10,154 bases of DNA from an uncultured Pseudanabaenaceae cyanobacterium (GTDB lineage Bacteria > Cyanobacteriota > Cyanobacteriia > PCC-9006 > JAAUQQ01). Each line of letters opens with the position of its first letter. The first letter of the stretch is position 1. Below are positions 1-6,463 of this stretch, piece by piece. The position numbers and the translations under genes were made by a program. The DNA lies in the NCBI GenBank assembly GCA_938015405.1, contig CALLPZ010000575.1:1-10154 (forward strand), read 5' to 3'. The notes beneath the pieces were generated by a model. It saw only the letters and a program-made list of their open reading frames with translations. It was not told where the DNA came from and did no database searches.

Positions 1-1
1 T

Positions 2-223
2 GGCTTAGAGTTCACTCAGCAAGTGATGACCAAGTTTCCTCGCCCCATTTTGGTGGTGAGCAATATGGTTGGACCCACTGAGGTTGATAACATTTTTAAT
101 CTGATGCAGGCTGGCGCATTAGATTTCTTTCCCAAGCCTTCATCCGGTACAGCAACGGATTATGAAACCTTGAAAAGCACGCTAATCAACAAGATTAAAG
201 TGCTCTCTAGCAAGCGAGTTTAA
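2..223 (+). CDS. CheB-type response-regulator receiver domain, 3' end only
   Basis: The open frame enters from the left edge and gives 73 residues before TAA; the start lies outside the window. The visible part matches the C-terminal half of a receiver domain. It has GLEF (after the phosphorylation loop), strand 4 as PILVVSN with the conserved Ser, and AGALDFFPKP, which carries the conserved Lys-Pro after strand 5. The GALDF..KP form is closest to the receiver of the chemotaxis methylesterase CheB. In classical CheB a linker and a roughly 190-residue methylesterase domain follow the receiver, but here the protein stops about 25 residues after KP. It is therefore a stand-alone receiver, a protein with its output domain upstream, or a truncated CheB. 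The family call is good; the role in chemotaxis or phototaxis signalling is inferred. Confidence 0.75.
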   Translation, partial: GLEFTQQVMTKFPRPILVVSNMVGPTEVDNIFNLMQAGALDFFPKPSSGTATDYETLKSTLINKIKVLSSKRV

Positions 224-357
224 AACTTCAACGGGATTGGCTTTTAAAGGTCCGTGAGGACGGATTGAATGCCCGTTGGTGTCTGCTATCTGTAAGTCTC
301 ATTCCTTATGTTGAGATTGTCGTGGAAGCAGGCTGACGAATGTAATATTGTTTAGAG

Positions 358-390
358 AAGCGAGGCTATTATTTAGCCTCGCTTTTTATT
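358..390 (+). terminator. Rho-independent terminator
   Basis: A perfect 11-bp stem (358-368 with 374-384) encloses the 5-nt loop TTATT and runs into TTTTT at 383-387. It ends transcription of the receiver-domain gene, about 135 nt after its stop codon. It also lies between two convergent genes, so the stem may slow minus-strand transcripts leaving the DCC gene, although that side lacks a T run. Confidence 0.85.
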
Positions 391-417
391 GATTTGGGTT
401 TTGGATAAGAAGGCTTA

Positions 418-885
418 CTAGGGAAGAAAACGGGCTTGATCTTCTGCGGTGGGTAGACGGCATTCACGTTTACCAAACATGCGATATCGGTTTTGGGCGA
501 TCGCCCGATAAACGCCATCCCGAATAAACTTGGGAAAAATGCCTGCTGCCGCTGCCATTGCCCAAACGCCACCGAGTCGTTGAGCAATCCGAATGACTGC
601 ATCAGATTGGCTATACAACCCAGTTTCATCTAGCAGATAAATGGACCAATCCTCTGGGTCTGTGGCCAAGGGAGGCAAATATTGCTCAGCAGTCTTCCCC
701 TGAAGCGGTGCCACCTTGAGCGTCATGGGCTGGTCGATCGCCATCATCAGATCCAAAAAGGTATTGCACATAACGCATTCCCCATCAAAAAAAACGATGG
801 GGGCATCCAATACCTCGGGCGGCTCAGGATAATCTGCTTCTGAGGAATGCAGAGCGGGATCGGAAATGGGGAGCGAAGCAGTCAT
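418..885 (-). CDS. DCC-family (DUF393) thiol-disulfide oxidoreductase-like protein
   Basis: The product has 155 residues from the ATG at 885. The family signature is clear: FFDGECVMCN at residues 32-41, with Asp34, Cys37 and Cys40 forming the DxxCxxC motif. Further family-like stretches follow, such as YSQSDAVIRIAQRLGG and a C-terminal RDGVYRAIAQNRYRMFGK, where DCC proteins end in a similar basic/aromatic segment. The CxxC pair suggests thiol-disulfide exchange, but substrates of this family are poorly known. No signal peptide or membrane span is evident. A longer frame opens with TTG at 951, but its extra 22 residues look unlike the family, so I prefer the ATG. There is no obvious Shine-Dalgarno. 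It follows hisC on the same strand after 82 bp, so co-transcription is likely. Confidence 0.85.
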   Translation of the reverse strand: MTASLPISDPALHSSEADYPEPPEVLDAPIVFFDGECVMCNTFLDLMMAIDQPMTLKVAPLQGKTAEQYLPPLATDPEDWSIYLLDETGLYSQSDAVIRIAQRLGGVWAMAAAAGIFPKFIRDGVYRAIAQNRYRMFGKRECRLPTAEDQARFLP

Positions 886-967
886 GACAATTGCCCAGCG
901 AGGGGCCGAGAGGATCTCACTCCAATGTAACGAAGAATAAAGTCTTGGCAATGAAATCAGCTCTTGC

Positions 968-2017
968 CTAGGTCAGGGTCTTGAGTGCTGCGATCAGCGC
1001 TTCGTTTTGTTCTGGCGTGCCCACGGTGATGCGGAGCTTGTCATCGAGGCCGGGTTGCTTGAAGTAGCGCACCAGGATGTTCTGCTGCTTCAGGCCTAGG
1101 TAGAGGGCTTCTGCGTCTCCCCCCTTAGGTTGCGTCAACAGGAAGTTGGTTTCCGAGGGCCAGACCTGGAAGTGGAGGTCTTTGAGAGCTTGGGCGAGGA
1201 GCTGGCGATCGCGCTTCACCTTGGCAATGCAGTCATCCTTGTAGACTTGGTCGCGTAAAGCTGCAGCACCTACTGCGATCGCCACTGCATCCACGCTGTA
1301 GCTATCCCGCACCTTGTACAGCCCAGCCAACAAGGCGGGATTGGCAATGGCAAAGCCCAACCGCAACCCTGCCAGGCCGTAGCCTTTGGATAGCGTTCGG
1401 CTAATCACCACATTGTCGAACTCCTGAGCCAAGGCCACAGCTGTATCCTCAGCAAAGTCAGCATAGGCTTCGTCAATCACTAGCAGACCCTCCAGTTGGG
1501 TTGCCAACTGGCGAAGATCTTCGATGGGAACGCGATGGCCCGAAGGGCTATTGGGCGTAGCGATAAAGGTTACGGCTCCCTGGGCGGCAATCATGGCATC
1601 TAAGGGCAGCTGAAATTCTGGGCCATAGGGAATTTCCACTGTCTCTGCCAGTTGCAGTTGGGAGAGGGTGCGGTAGAGAACGTAGGTTGGACTGGGATAG
1701 ACCACCGGGCGGCCTGACTCTGCACAGGCGCGAATGATGATATTGAGGATGTCATCACTGCCATTGCCCACCAGCACCCAGTTCGGAGGAACGTCCAACA
1801 CATCACTGACGGCCTGGCGGAAGGGCGTGGCGTAGGGGTCGGGATAGCGTCGTAGGGCTTCGGGAGCCAAGTTGGAAAGCGCTGCAATCGCCTGGGGCGA
1901 TGGGGAATAAGGATTTTCGTTGGTATTCAGCTTGATAATGAGCTGCCCCGGCTTAGGCTGTTCGCCGGGTTTGTAACCGACTAATGCATCAATGCCGGGA
2001 CGAAAAAAAGATGTCAT
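968..2017 (-). CDS. hisC: Histidinol-phosphate aminotransferase
   Basis: The enzyme converts imidazole acetol phosphate plus glutamate to histidinol phosphate and 2-oxoglutarate in histidine synthesis; it is a cytosolic, PLP-dependent class I/II aminotransferase. The 349 residues are normal length. Landmarks are NTNENPY (31-37) near the N terminus, VGNGSDD (83-89), ATPNSPSG (153-160), IDEAY (181-185, with the PLP-contacting Asp182), SRTLSKGYGLAGLRLGF (206-222, with Schiff-base Lys211), and LRITVGTPEQN (328-338), whose Arg329 binds the substrate carboxylate. The ATG at 2017 gives the expected N terminus; its Shine-Dalgarno is weak. The DCC gene follows 82 bp downstream. Some cyanobacteria carry a second hisC-like gene, so the exact in vivo substrate is inferred. 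Confidence 0.95.
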   Translation of the reverse strand: MTSFFRPGIDALVGYKPGEQPKPGQLIIKLNTNENPYSPSPQAIAALSNLAPEALRRYPDPYATPFRQAVSDVLDVPPNWVLVGNGSDDILNIIIRACAESGRPVVYPSPTYVLYRTLSQLQLAETVEIPYGPEFQLPLDAMIAAQGAVTFIATPNSPSGHRVPIEDLRQLATQLEGLLVIDEAYADFAEDTAVALAQEFDNVVISRTLSKGYGLAGLRLGFAIANPALLAGLYKVRDSYSVDAVAIAVGAAALRDQVYKDDCIAKVKRDRQLLAQALKDLHFQVWPSETNFLLTQPKGGDAEALYLGLKQQNILVRYFKQPGLDDKLRITVGTPEQNEALIAALKTLT

Positions 2018-2160
2018 GGATTGTAGCGGTGGGCAATGGCAGCGACGGCAAAGATAAGTAAACTGGTCTCTCTTTTATGAATTAAAATTATTTGACGAGC
2101 GGTAAATTTAGGGAGTTAGCTATGTTAGTTTTGTTGGTTTTTGGGAAATTTTAAATGCTA

Positions 2161-2182
2161 CTTCGCCTACGTAGGACGAAAG
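2161..2182. repeat. Imperfect palindrome in the ppnP-hisC gap
   Basis: The exact 10-bp palindrome CCTACGTAGG (2166-2175) is extended on both sides by TTCG and CGAA, with one extra base on the right. It lies in an AT-rich gap (about 30-38% GC in hand-counted 60-base blocks), just beyond the ppnP stop and upstream of hisC. It could be a protein-binding site or part of a transcript-end hairpin; no T run follows on either strand. Confidence 0.3.
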
Positions 2183-2227
2183 TCAATGCGTTCTTTCCCT
2201 GAACCTGAACCAAGCTAAGAACTTTAA

Positions 2228-2539
2228 TTAAAGATAGGAACAGCAATAGTCCGTGACTGTCTCTACTTGAATCTTAAAACTTGAATTACCCTCAACCTTA
2301 AACTCACTACCCGCTGCGATGCTTTGCCAGTCAGCCTGGCCGGCAAGTTGGATTTTCACGCTCCCAGCAAGGATTTCCATCAATTCGGCTTCACTGGTGT
2401 TGAACTCGTAGTCTCCCGGCATCATGATGCCAAGCGTTTTGTGAGTGCCGTCGGAAAACTTGATCGTACGGCTCGTAACTTTGCCGTCAAAATAAATATT
2501 AGCGGCCTTAACTACAGAAACATTTTCGAAATCTGACAT
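2228..2539 (-). CDS. ppnP: Pyrimidine/purine nucleoside phosphorylase (DUF1255, YaiE family)
   Basis: This 103-residue single-domain cupin matches the YaiE/PpnP family closely: NIYFDGKVTSRTI, then LGIMMPGDYEFNTSEAELMEILAGSVKIQL (36-65), DWQSIAAGSEFKVEG (70-84) and a C-terminal YCCSYL. In E. coli PpnP the same landmarks are NEYFSGKV, VGVMVEGEYTFSTAEPEEM, DWQVYEAGSVFNVPG and YLCRYL, in the same order. The family cleaves a range of purine and pyrimidine nucleosides with phosphate, giving the free base and ribose 1-phosphate, in the cytosol. The ATG at 2539 gives full length, with an N-terminal extension of about ten residues compared with E. coli. A TATAAT box lies 31-36 bp upstream. The gene is divergent from a TetR-family gene, which may control it. 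Confidence 0.92.
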   Translation of the reverse strand: MSDFENVSVVKAANIYFDGKVTSRTIKFSDGTHKTLGIMMPGDYEFNTSEAELMEILAGSVKIQLAGQADWQSIAAGSEFKVEGNSSFKIQVETVTDYCCSYL

Positions 2540-2569
2540 GACCCTAAAGCTATAATATTTGCCGGTTGA

Positions 2570-2600
2570 ATTATATCGATTTAAGCCATTTTCTTGGCTT
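2570..2600 (-). promoter_or_regulatory. Putative ppnP promoter with overlapping 18-bp palindrome
   Basis: Read on the minus strand, 2575-2570 is an exact TATAAT, giving a likely transcription start near 2563 and a short leader to the ATG at 2539. No good -35 hexamer is present. The -35 position instead overlaps a perfect palindrome, AAGCCA-N6-TGGCTT (2583-2600), of the size usual for TetR-family operators. Promoter and operator roles are both inferred. Confidence 0.4.
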
Positions 2601-2705
2601 TTTGCGCGAATATGAAAGATTTTATACTCGCCTCTAGGTCGATCTATTTAATTAATCATTGCCAGAACGTACGGTTGTAGGTTTAGATGGCTAAAACTAG
2701 ATATA

Positions 2706-2723
2706 CCTGCTTTCGTCAGCAGG
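2706..2723. promoter_or_regulatory. Second 18-bp palindrome, candidate TetR operator
   Basis: CCTGCT-N6-AGCAGG is a perfect inverted repeat with the same 6-6-6 layout as the palindrome at 2583-2600, although the arm sequences differ. It lies about 150 bp upstream of the TetR-family start. No T run follows, so a terminator is unlikely. The operator role is inferred from position and symmetry only. Confidence 0.3.
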
Positions 2724-2870
2724 GCCACTTTTCACAGTGTGCTTTTGTACATTATGTGAAATCAGCATGTTTTTGTTGGGATTTCTGTGGCTCTTGCTAC
2801 ATAAAGTGGTCTAGAATCAAACCGCTGTCGATAACATGGGTTAAGCAGCTTACTGGCATCTTGAAATACT

Positions 2871-3455
2871 ATGGCTAGAGCATCCAAACGCAACTTAGTT
2901 CTGGACACAGCTGAAATGCTGTTCGTCCAAAATGGCTTCGCCGCTACGGGGATCAATCAAATCACCCAGGAAGCAGGCATTGCTAGCATGACCTTGTACA
3001 ACAACTTCAAGAGCAAGAACGATCTCGTTCTCGCTGTTCTTGAGCGGAAGAATAAGAACTTGTTTGAAGGATTAGACATAGCTCTAGCGAATGCTGGAAC
3101 TTCTCCAGGTGAGCGCATCTTGGCGATGTTCGATTTCGTTGCTGAATATGTCGGTGAAGACACTCACAACCATAGCGACGGCTCTTTCACAGGCTGTGCG
3201 TTTAACCATGCTGCTTCGGAGTTTCGTCAACTCTCCCATCCCATTCACCAGGCAGCAGCCCAGCATAAGAAGCAGCTCCTGAGCATTTTTGAGCGTTTGG
3301 CGAAGGAGATGAACCATCCGACTCCCGATGCTTTTGCTCAGACTCTGTTGCTGTTGCTAGATGGCGCGCTCTCCAGTGCTCAAATCATGGGAGACATGAC
3401 CATGTTTGATCGTGCTCGTGCAGCTGCTAAAACGCTGATTGAGCTGTCCACTTAA
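2871..3455 (+). CDS. TetR/AcrR-family transcriptional regulator
   Basis: The 194 residues are typical length for the family. The N-terminal DNA-binding domain is clear: residues 8-25 form helix 1 (LVLDTAEMLFVQNGFAAT), and GINQITQEAGIASMTLYNNF at 27-46 is the helix-turn-helix, followed by the usual KSKNDLVLAVL. Residues from about 60 form the all-helical ligand-binding and dimer domain, with the motif FTGCAFNHAASEF (106-118) seen in a subset of TetR regulators. It probably represses nearby or distant genes until a small ligand binds. The ligand cannot be read from the sequence. It is divergent from ppnP, the obvious neighbour to regulate, and may also control itself. The ATG has no clear Shine-Dalgarno. 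Confidence 0.92.
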   Translation: MARASKRNLVLDTAEMLFVQNGFAATGINQITQEAGIASMTLYNNFKSKNDLVLAVLERKNKNLFEGLDIALANAGTSPGERILAMFDFVAEYVGEDTHNHSDGSFTGCAFNHAASEFRQLSHPIHQAAAQHKKQLLSIFERLAKEMNHPTPDAFAQTLLLLLDGALSSAQIMGDMTMFDRARAAAKTLIELST

Positions 3456-3490
3456 TTGTGACGCTGGCCTGAATTGCCGATTGTTTGATA

Positions 3491-3518
3491 CTTGAGCATT
3501 TGTAGTTAGGGGCTCAAG
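3491..3518. repeat. Inverted repeat after the TetR gene
   Basis: CTTGAGC (3491-3497) and GCTCAAG (3512-3518) are perfect 7-bp arms around a 14-nt loop, 36 bp past the TetR stop codon. There is no T run, so it is at best a weak or factor-dependent terminator or an RNA-stabilising stem. Confidence 0.3.
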
Positions 3519-3599
3519 TCATGAGTGGGCAAGCTTGTTCTGGCCTGTTGCTTTCCAAGCTTCGTTTTAACCTCACTCTCCATCGCATCGCTGCCTAAT

Positions 3600-3618
3600 C
3601 CAACTTCAAGGAAGTTGG
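3600..3618. repeat. Tight hairpin upstream of the glycosidase
   Basis: CCAACTTC and GAAGTTGG form a perfect 8-bp stem around the 3-nt loop AAG, 117 bp upstream of the preferred glycosidase ATG. No T run follows. It could be a 5' leader element, a binding site, or a remnant of the TetR transcript end; the sequence does not decide. Confidence 0.35.
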
Positions 3619-3734
3619 GAGAGGTGAACGACTGTAAATACTGAACGTTACATCCCATAACCTGGGGTGCGCGCGAGTCTCTGAGACCTTAACCTTAAGT
3701 GTCTACAGGCTTATTTCGATCGGCAGTATTTTTC

Positions 3735-5174
3735 ATGAACGTCACCACTCCCTGCTGGGTTAAGCAGGCTGTCTTCTACCAGATCTTTCCCGATCGCTTT
3801 GCCAAGACCCCTCAACCGCGCCACAGTCTGCCACCGACGATGCAGGTTCCCCTGGAGGCTTGGGATGCCCCCCCTCAGTTCCACAGTTACAAAGGGGGAG
3901 ACCTATGGGGTGTGATAGAAAAGCTGGACTATTTGGTGGATCTAGGCATCACTGCCATCTACTTCACCCCAATTTTCCAATCTGCTAGCAACCATCGCTA
4001 TCACACCCACGACTATTACAAAATTGATCCCTTGCTGGGAGGTGAACCAGCCTTTGATGCTTTTTTGGAGGCTGCCCACTCGCGAGGATTGAAGGTTGTT
4101 CTGGATGGTGTCTTTAACCATGCCAGCCGAGGCTTTTTCTATTTCAATGACATTCTTGAAAATGGATCTCATTCTCCCTGGATAGACTGGTTTCAGGTGG
4201 AGCAATGGCCCCTGGCTGCCTATGACGGGGATAAGCCTGCGAACTACAAGGGCTGGTGGAATATGCGAGCCTTACCAGTGTTTAACCATGACCACCCCCC
4301 TGCCCGGGAGTACATCATGGAAGTGGGCGAATATTGGATTAAGAAAGGGATTGATGGTTGGCGCTTAGACGTGCCCGGTGAAGTAAAGACTGAGGGCTTT
4401 TGGGCGGAGTTTCGCGATCGCGTCAAAGCAATTAATCCCGAAGCCTACATTGTGGGAGAGGTTTGGGATGATGCCACGGAATGGCTACAGGGAGACCAGT
4501 TCGATGGCGTTATGAACTACTTGTTCACTGGTCCAACGCTGGCATTTGTGGCAGGCGATCGTGTGGATCAGGCATTAGTCGATGGCCCTGGTTATTTTCC
4601 CTACCCTGCGATTCAGGCAGAGGAGTATGGGAAAAAAATGACCCAATTGCTGCGGCAATATCCTTGGGAGATACAGCTTACCCAGCTCAATCTGCTGAGT
4701 AGCCATGACATTGCTCGCGTGCTCAGTGTCGTTGGCGAAGATCGAGCCAGTTACGAGTTAGCTTTGCTCTTGCTCATGACCTTCCCCGGTGCTCCGAGCA
4801 TTTACTACGGTGATGAAGTCGGGATGGTGGGTGGCTTGGATCCGGACTGTCGCCGGGGCTTTTTGCCCGCAGAGCAGTGGGATCAAGACTGGCTCAACTT
4901 GCATAAACAGCTCATTGCCCTACGACGCTCCCATCCCCCCCTCCAAACGGGTGACTATCAGGTCGTGCTAGCAGAGGAATGGGTCTATGTCTTTTCCCGT
5001 CGCCTAGGCAATGAAACTCGCTGGGTGGCCTTGAATGCCTCAGAGAGCCAGGCTTCTATCAACCTGCCCGTGACCCAGGAACTAGGGGAACCGCTCTTTG
5101 GTGCGGGTCGCGCCGTGCAAGGGGAGAAGGGCTGGAGCTTAGAACTGCCTGCTCGTTCTGGCATGGTGCTCTAG
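3735..5174 (+). CDS. GH13 alpha-glycosidase (alpha-amylase / neopullulanase-like)
   Basis: It probably hydrolyses alpha-glucans or maltodextrins in the cytosol. From the ATG at 3735 it has 479 residues. The (beta/alpha)8 barrel shows all four GH13 signature regions: DGVFNH (124-129), GWRLDV with nucleophile Asp212, IVGEVW with acid/base Glu242, and LLSSHD with transition-state Asp325. YHTHDYY (89-95) and IYYGDEVG are also typical. The SHD form of region IV is common in the cyclomaltodextrinase/neopullulanase group. The protein lacks the N-terminal starch-binding domain of classical neopullulanases and has no signal peptide; a short beta domain ends the chain. An upstream in-frame GTG at 3699 would add 12 residues, but similarity begins only around TPCWVKQAVFYQIFPDRF, so I prefer the ATG. 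Exact substrate (starch, pullulan or cyclodextrin) is open. Confidence 0.92.
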   Translation: MNVTTPCWVKQAVFYQIFPDRFAKTPQPRHSLPPTMQVPLEAWDAPPQFHSYKGGDLWGVIEKLDYLVDLGITAIYFTPIFQSASNHRYHTHDYYKIDPLLGGEPAFDAFLEAAHSRGLKVVLDGVFNHASRGFFYFNDILENGSHSPWIDWFQVEQWPLAAYDGDKPANYKGWWNMRALPVFNHDHPPAREYIMEVGEYWIKKGIDGWRLDVPGEVKTEGFWAEFRDRVKAINPEAYIVGEVWDDATEWLQGDQFDGVMNYLFTGPTLAFVAGDRVDQALVDGPGYFPYPAIQAEEYGKKMTQLLRQYPWEIQLTQLNLLSSHDIARVLSVVGEDRASYELALLLLMTFPGAPSIYYGDEVGMVGGLDPDCRRGFLPAEQWDQDWLNLHKQLIALRRSHPPLQTGDYQVVLAEEWVYVFSRRLGNETRWVALNASESQASINLPVTQELGEPLFGAGRAVQGEKGWSLELPARSGMVL

Positions 5175-5284
5175 TCATCGCATGGAGAGGCTCGAACCGG
5201 GACTGACGCTGCAGATCAGGCGTCTATGGTTTCCGTAGAGCTTGGAGCACTGTCAGGCTAGAACTCTCAAGTAGCTCATCTATG

Positions 5285-5330
5285 ATGCTCCGATGCTTCC
5301 TACCTGATGAGGCATCGGAGCATTGGTTTG
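5285..5330 (+). terminator. Hairpin terminator after the glycosidase gene
   Basis: A perfect 12-bp stem (5285-5296 with 5312-5323) encloses a 15-nt loop and is followed by the moderately T-rich TGGTTTGTG. It lies 110 bp past the glycosidase stop and about 100 bp past the menH stop on the other strand, so it probably separates these convergent genes. The weak T tract leaves termination strength uncertain. Confidence 0.6.
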
Positions 5331-5420
5331 TGTCTCTCTATATAGCTGTGTCGCGTTGGTCTGGAAATGTAAAGTTTGCAGCCAGAGCATTTTGAATAAT
5401 GTGGCCAGCTTATTCCAAAT

Positions 5421-6236
5421 CTATAGTCTTTCCATTAATCTGCGAATTTCGACCGCCGTAACCCTAAAGTCTTCTAGCGGGATGTTGTGTCCTAGATTTG
5501 GCAAAATTCTTGACTCTATCTTGGAGTTACATCGAGCCATTTCTTTTGAAATCGCAACAAACTTAGGATCAAGTTCACCTGCAAGCTGATGCAGATTTGA
5601 TGCGGTAGAGGACAATTCCGGCCAAAGATTGGGTTGAGAGCCTAGACCTAAGTATTTGAGCGAACGACAGAGTTCATCAGGGTTATTACTGAGTCGTTGT
5701 TCGATCAATCTTTCAGGCAATGAAGTTTTCCACAATGATGCAAATAGTGGCTGTTTGTACCAAAATCTTAAAAAAGACTTAAGATCGTTTTCAATCTTTT
5801 TACATCTGATCAAATCTATAGCTCGCCTAGCTTCCCGGTCTTTTTCCATTTTTAATCCTGGGGATCCAGAGATCATCTGAGCCTGTGGAAAACTTTGGGG
5901 AAAACGCAGCGTTAGGTAGAGCGTCAGGCGTCCGCCCATGGAGTAGCCAACGAGCAAGTCTGCGAGTTGGGAGTTGGGTCTTTCGGGTGGGGTGAGCGCT
6001 TCAATAATCAAGTTAGCGCTGCCAGCCATTGAGTATTGTGCTGGCTTGAGTCCGAGGCTCTTGCCATGGCCAGGAAGATCGAAGGCGAGACAGTGATAGT
6101 CAGATGCTAGACAGTCCATGATCCCCACCCAGTCCTGGCTGGAGCCCATAAAGCCATGCAGGAAAACGATGCGAGGATTGAGGCGATCGCCCCGTTCAAT
6201 CCAATGGAGTGGGCCAGGATTGACGTCAAATTTCAT
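5421..6236 (-). CDS. menH: 2-succinyl-6-hydroxy-2,4-cyclohexadiene-1-carboxylate synthase (MenH)
   Basis: This alpha/beta hydrolase of 271 residues eliminates pyruvate from SEPHCHC to form SHCHC, a step in menaquinone/phylloquinone synthesis. In cyanobacteria the pathway supplies phylloquinone for photosystem I. Landmarks are FLHGFMGSSQDW (25-36, oxyanion loop), GYSMGGRL (97-104) with nucleophile Ser99, the MenH-like GSPGL (124-128), FWYKQPLFASL (158-168), GELDPKF (220-226) with Asp223, and NLGHNIPLE (247-255) with His250. Ser99, Asp223 and His250 form the triad. GSPGL together with the WY.QPLF cap motif separates it from general esterases. The C-terminal-half coding DNA is much more AT-rich than the N-terminal half. 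It lies 227 bp downstream of mgtE on the same strand. The ATG at 6236 has no clear Shine-Dalgarno. Confidence 0.88.
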   Translation of the reverse strand: MKFDVNPGPLHWIERGDRLNPRIVFLHGFMGSSQDWVGIMDCLASDYHCLAFDLPGHGKSLGLKPAQYSMAGSANLIIEALTPPERPNSQLADLLVGYSMGGRLTLYLTLRFPQSFPQAQMISGSPGLKMEKDREARRAIDLIRCKKIENDLKSFLRFWYKQPLFASLWKTSLPERLIEQRLSNNPDELCRSLKYLGLGSQPNLWPELSSTASNLHQLAGELDPKFVAISKEMARCNSKIESRILPNLGHNIPLEDFRVTAVEIRRLMERL

Positions 6237-6410
6237 GGTGTCGTGGGGACTGAAATAAGAAATGAAGGCATGATCAATTCCCTCGAAGGAGGCGATAAAT
6301 CAGGGCTGGGATCGCCTTCCGGTAAATGATTTCGAGAACTAAGCCAATTTGCCTGGCTGAGGTGCTTGAGCGATCTCGCACTGCGTATAATTACCGCTGT
6401 ACATATACTT

Positions 6411-6446
6411 AGAAAACCTGCTTCCGAGGATCCCTTGTGGTTTTCT
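6411..6446 (-). repeat. Inverted repeat between mgtE and menH, possible weak terminator
   Basis: AGAAAACC (6411-6418) and GGTTTTCT (6439-6446) are perfect 8-bp arms around a 20-nt loop. The repeat begins 18 bp past the mgtE stop in the direction of mgtE transcription. The T-rich arm lies on the exit side for minus-strand RNA, but no long U run follows, so any terminator is weak and readthrough into menH is possible. Confidence 0.35.
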
Positions 6447-6463
6447 GGTGGAGATCAGCGTGA

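Larger units (their letters stand above)
2540..2870. other. Intergenic region between divergent ppnP and TetR genes
   Basis: These 331 bp hold no convincing gene; the short frames at 2687-2878 and 2762-2956 have no family resemblance. The region is AT-rich near ppnP. It contains the ppnP TATAAT box and three inverted repeats: AAGCCA-N6-TGGCTT (2583-2600), CCTGCT-N6-AGCAGG (2706-2723) and TTTCACA-N18-TGTGAAA (2730-2761). A promoter for the TetR gene must lie here, but I see only weak candidates, for example TTGTTG at 2773 with TACATA at 2798. Confidence 0.6.

Noticed and set aside
224..270. Frame after the receiver stop reading KTSTGLAF, recalling the STGG motif of CheB methylesterase
   Set aside because: The frame stops after a few codons and nothing else of the catalytic domain is visible nearby, so the resemblance is chance.
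2730..2761. TTTCACA-N18-TGTGAAA as a CRP-type site
   Set aside because: The half-sites face the opposite way from the TGTGA-N6-TCACA consensus and the spacing is far too long; kept only as an inverted repeat.
5185..5260. Minus-strand GGTTCGAGCC resembling a tRNA T-loop
   Set aside because: The flanking bases do not make a five-pair T stem and no anticodon arm or acceptor stem fits.
6386..6391. Exact TATAAT on the plus strand between menH and mgtE
   Set aside because: No -35 box sits at a proper distance, and only antisense of mgtE lies downstream; a single hexamer in an AT-rich gap is expected by chance.
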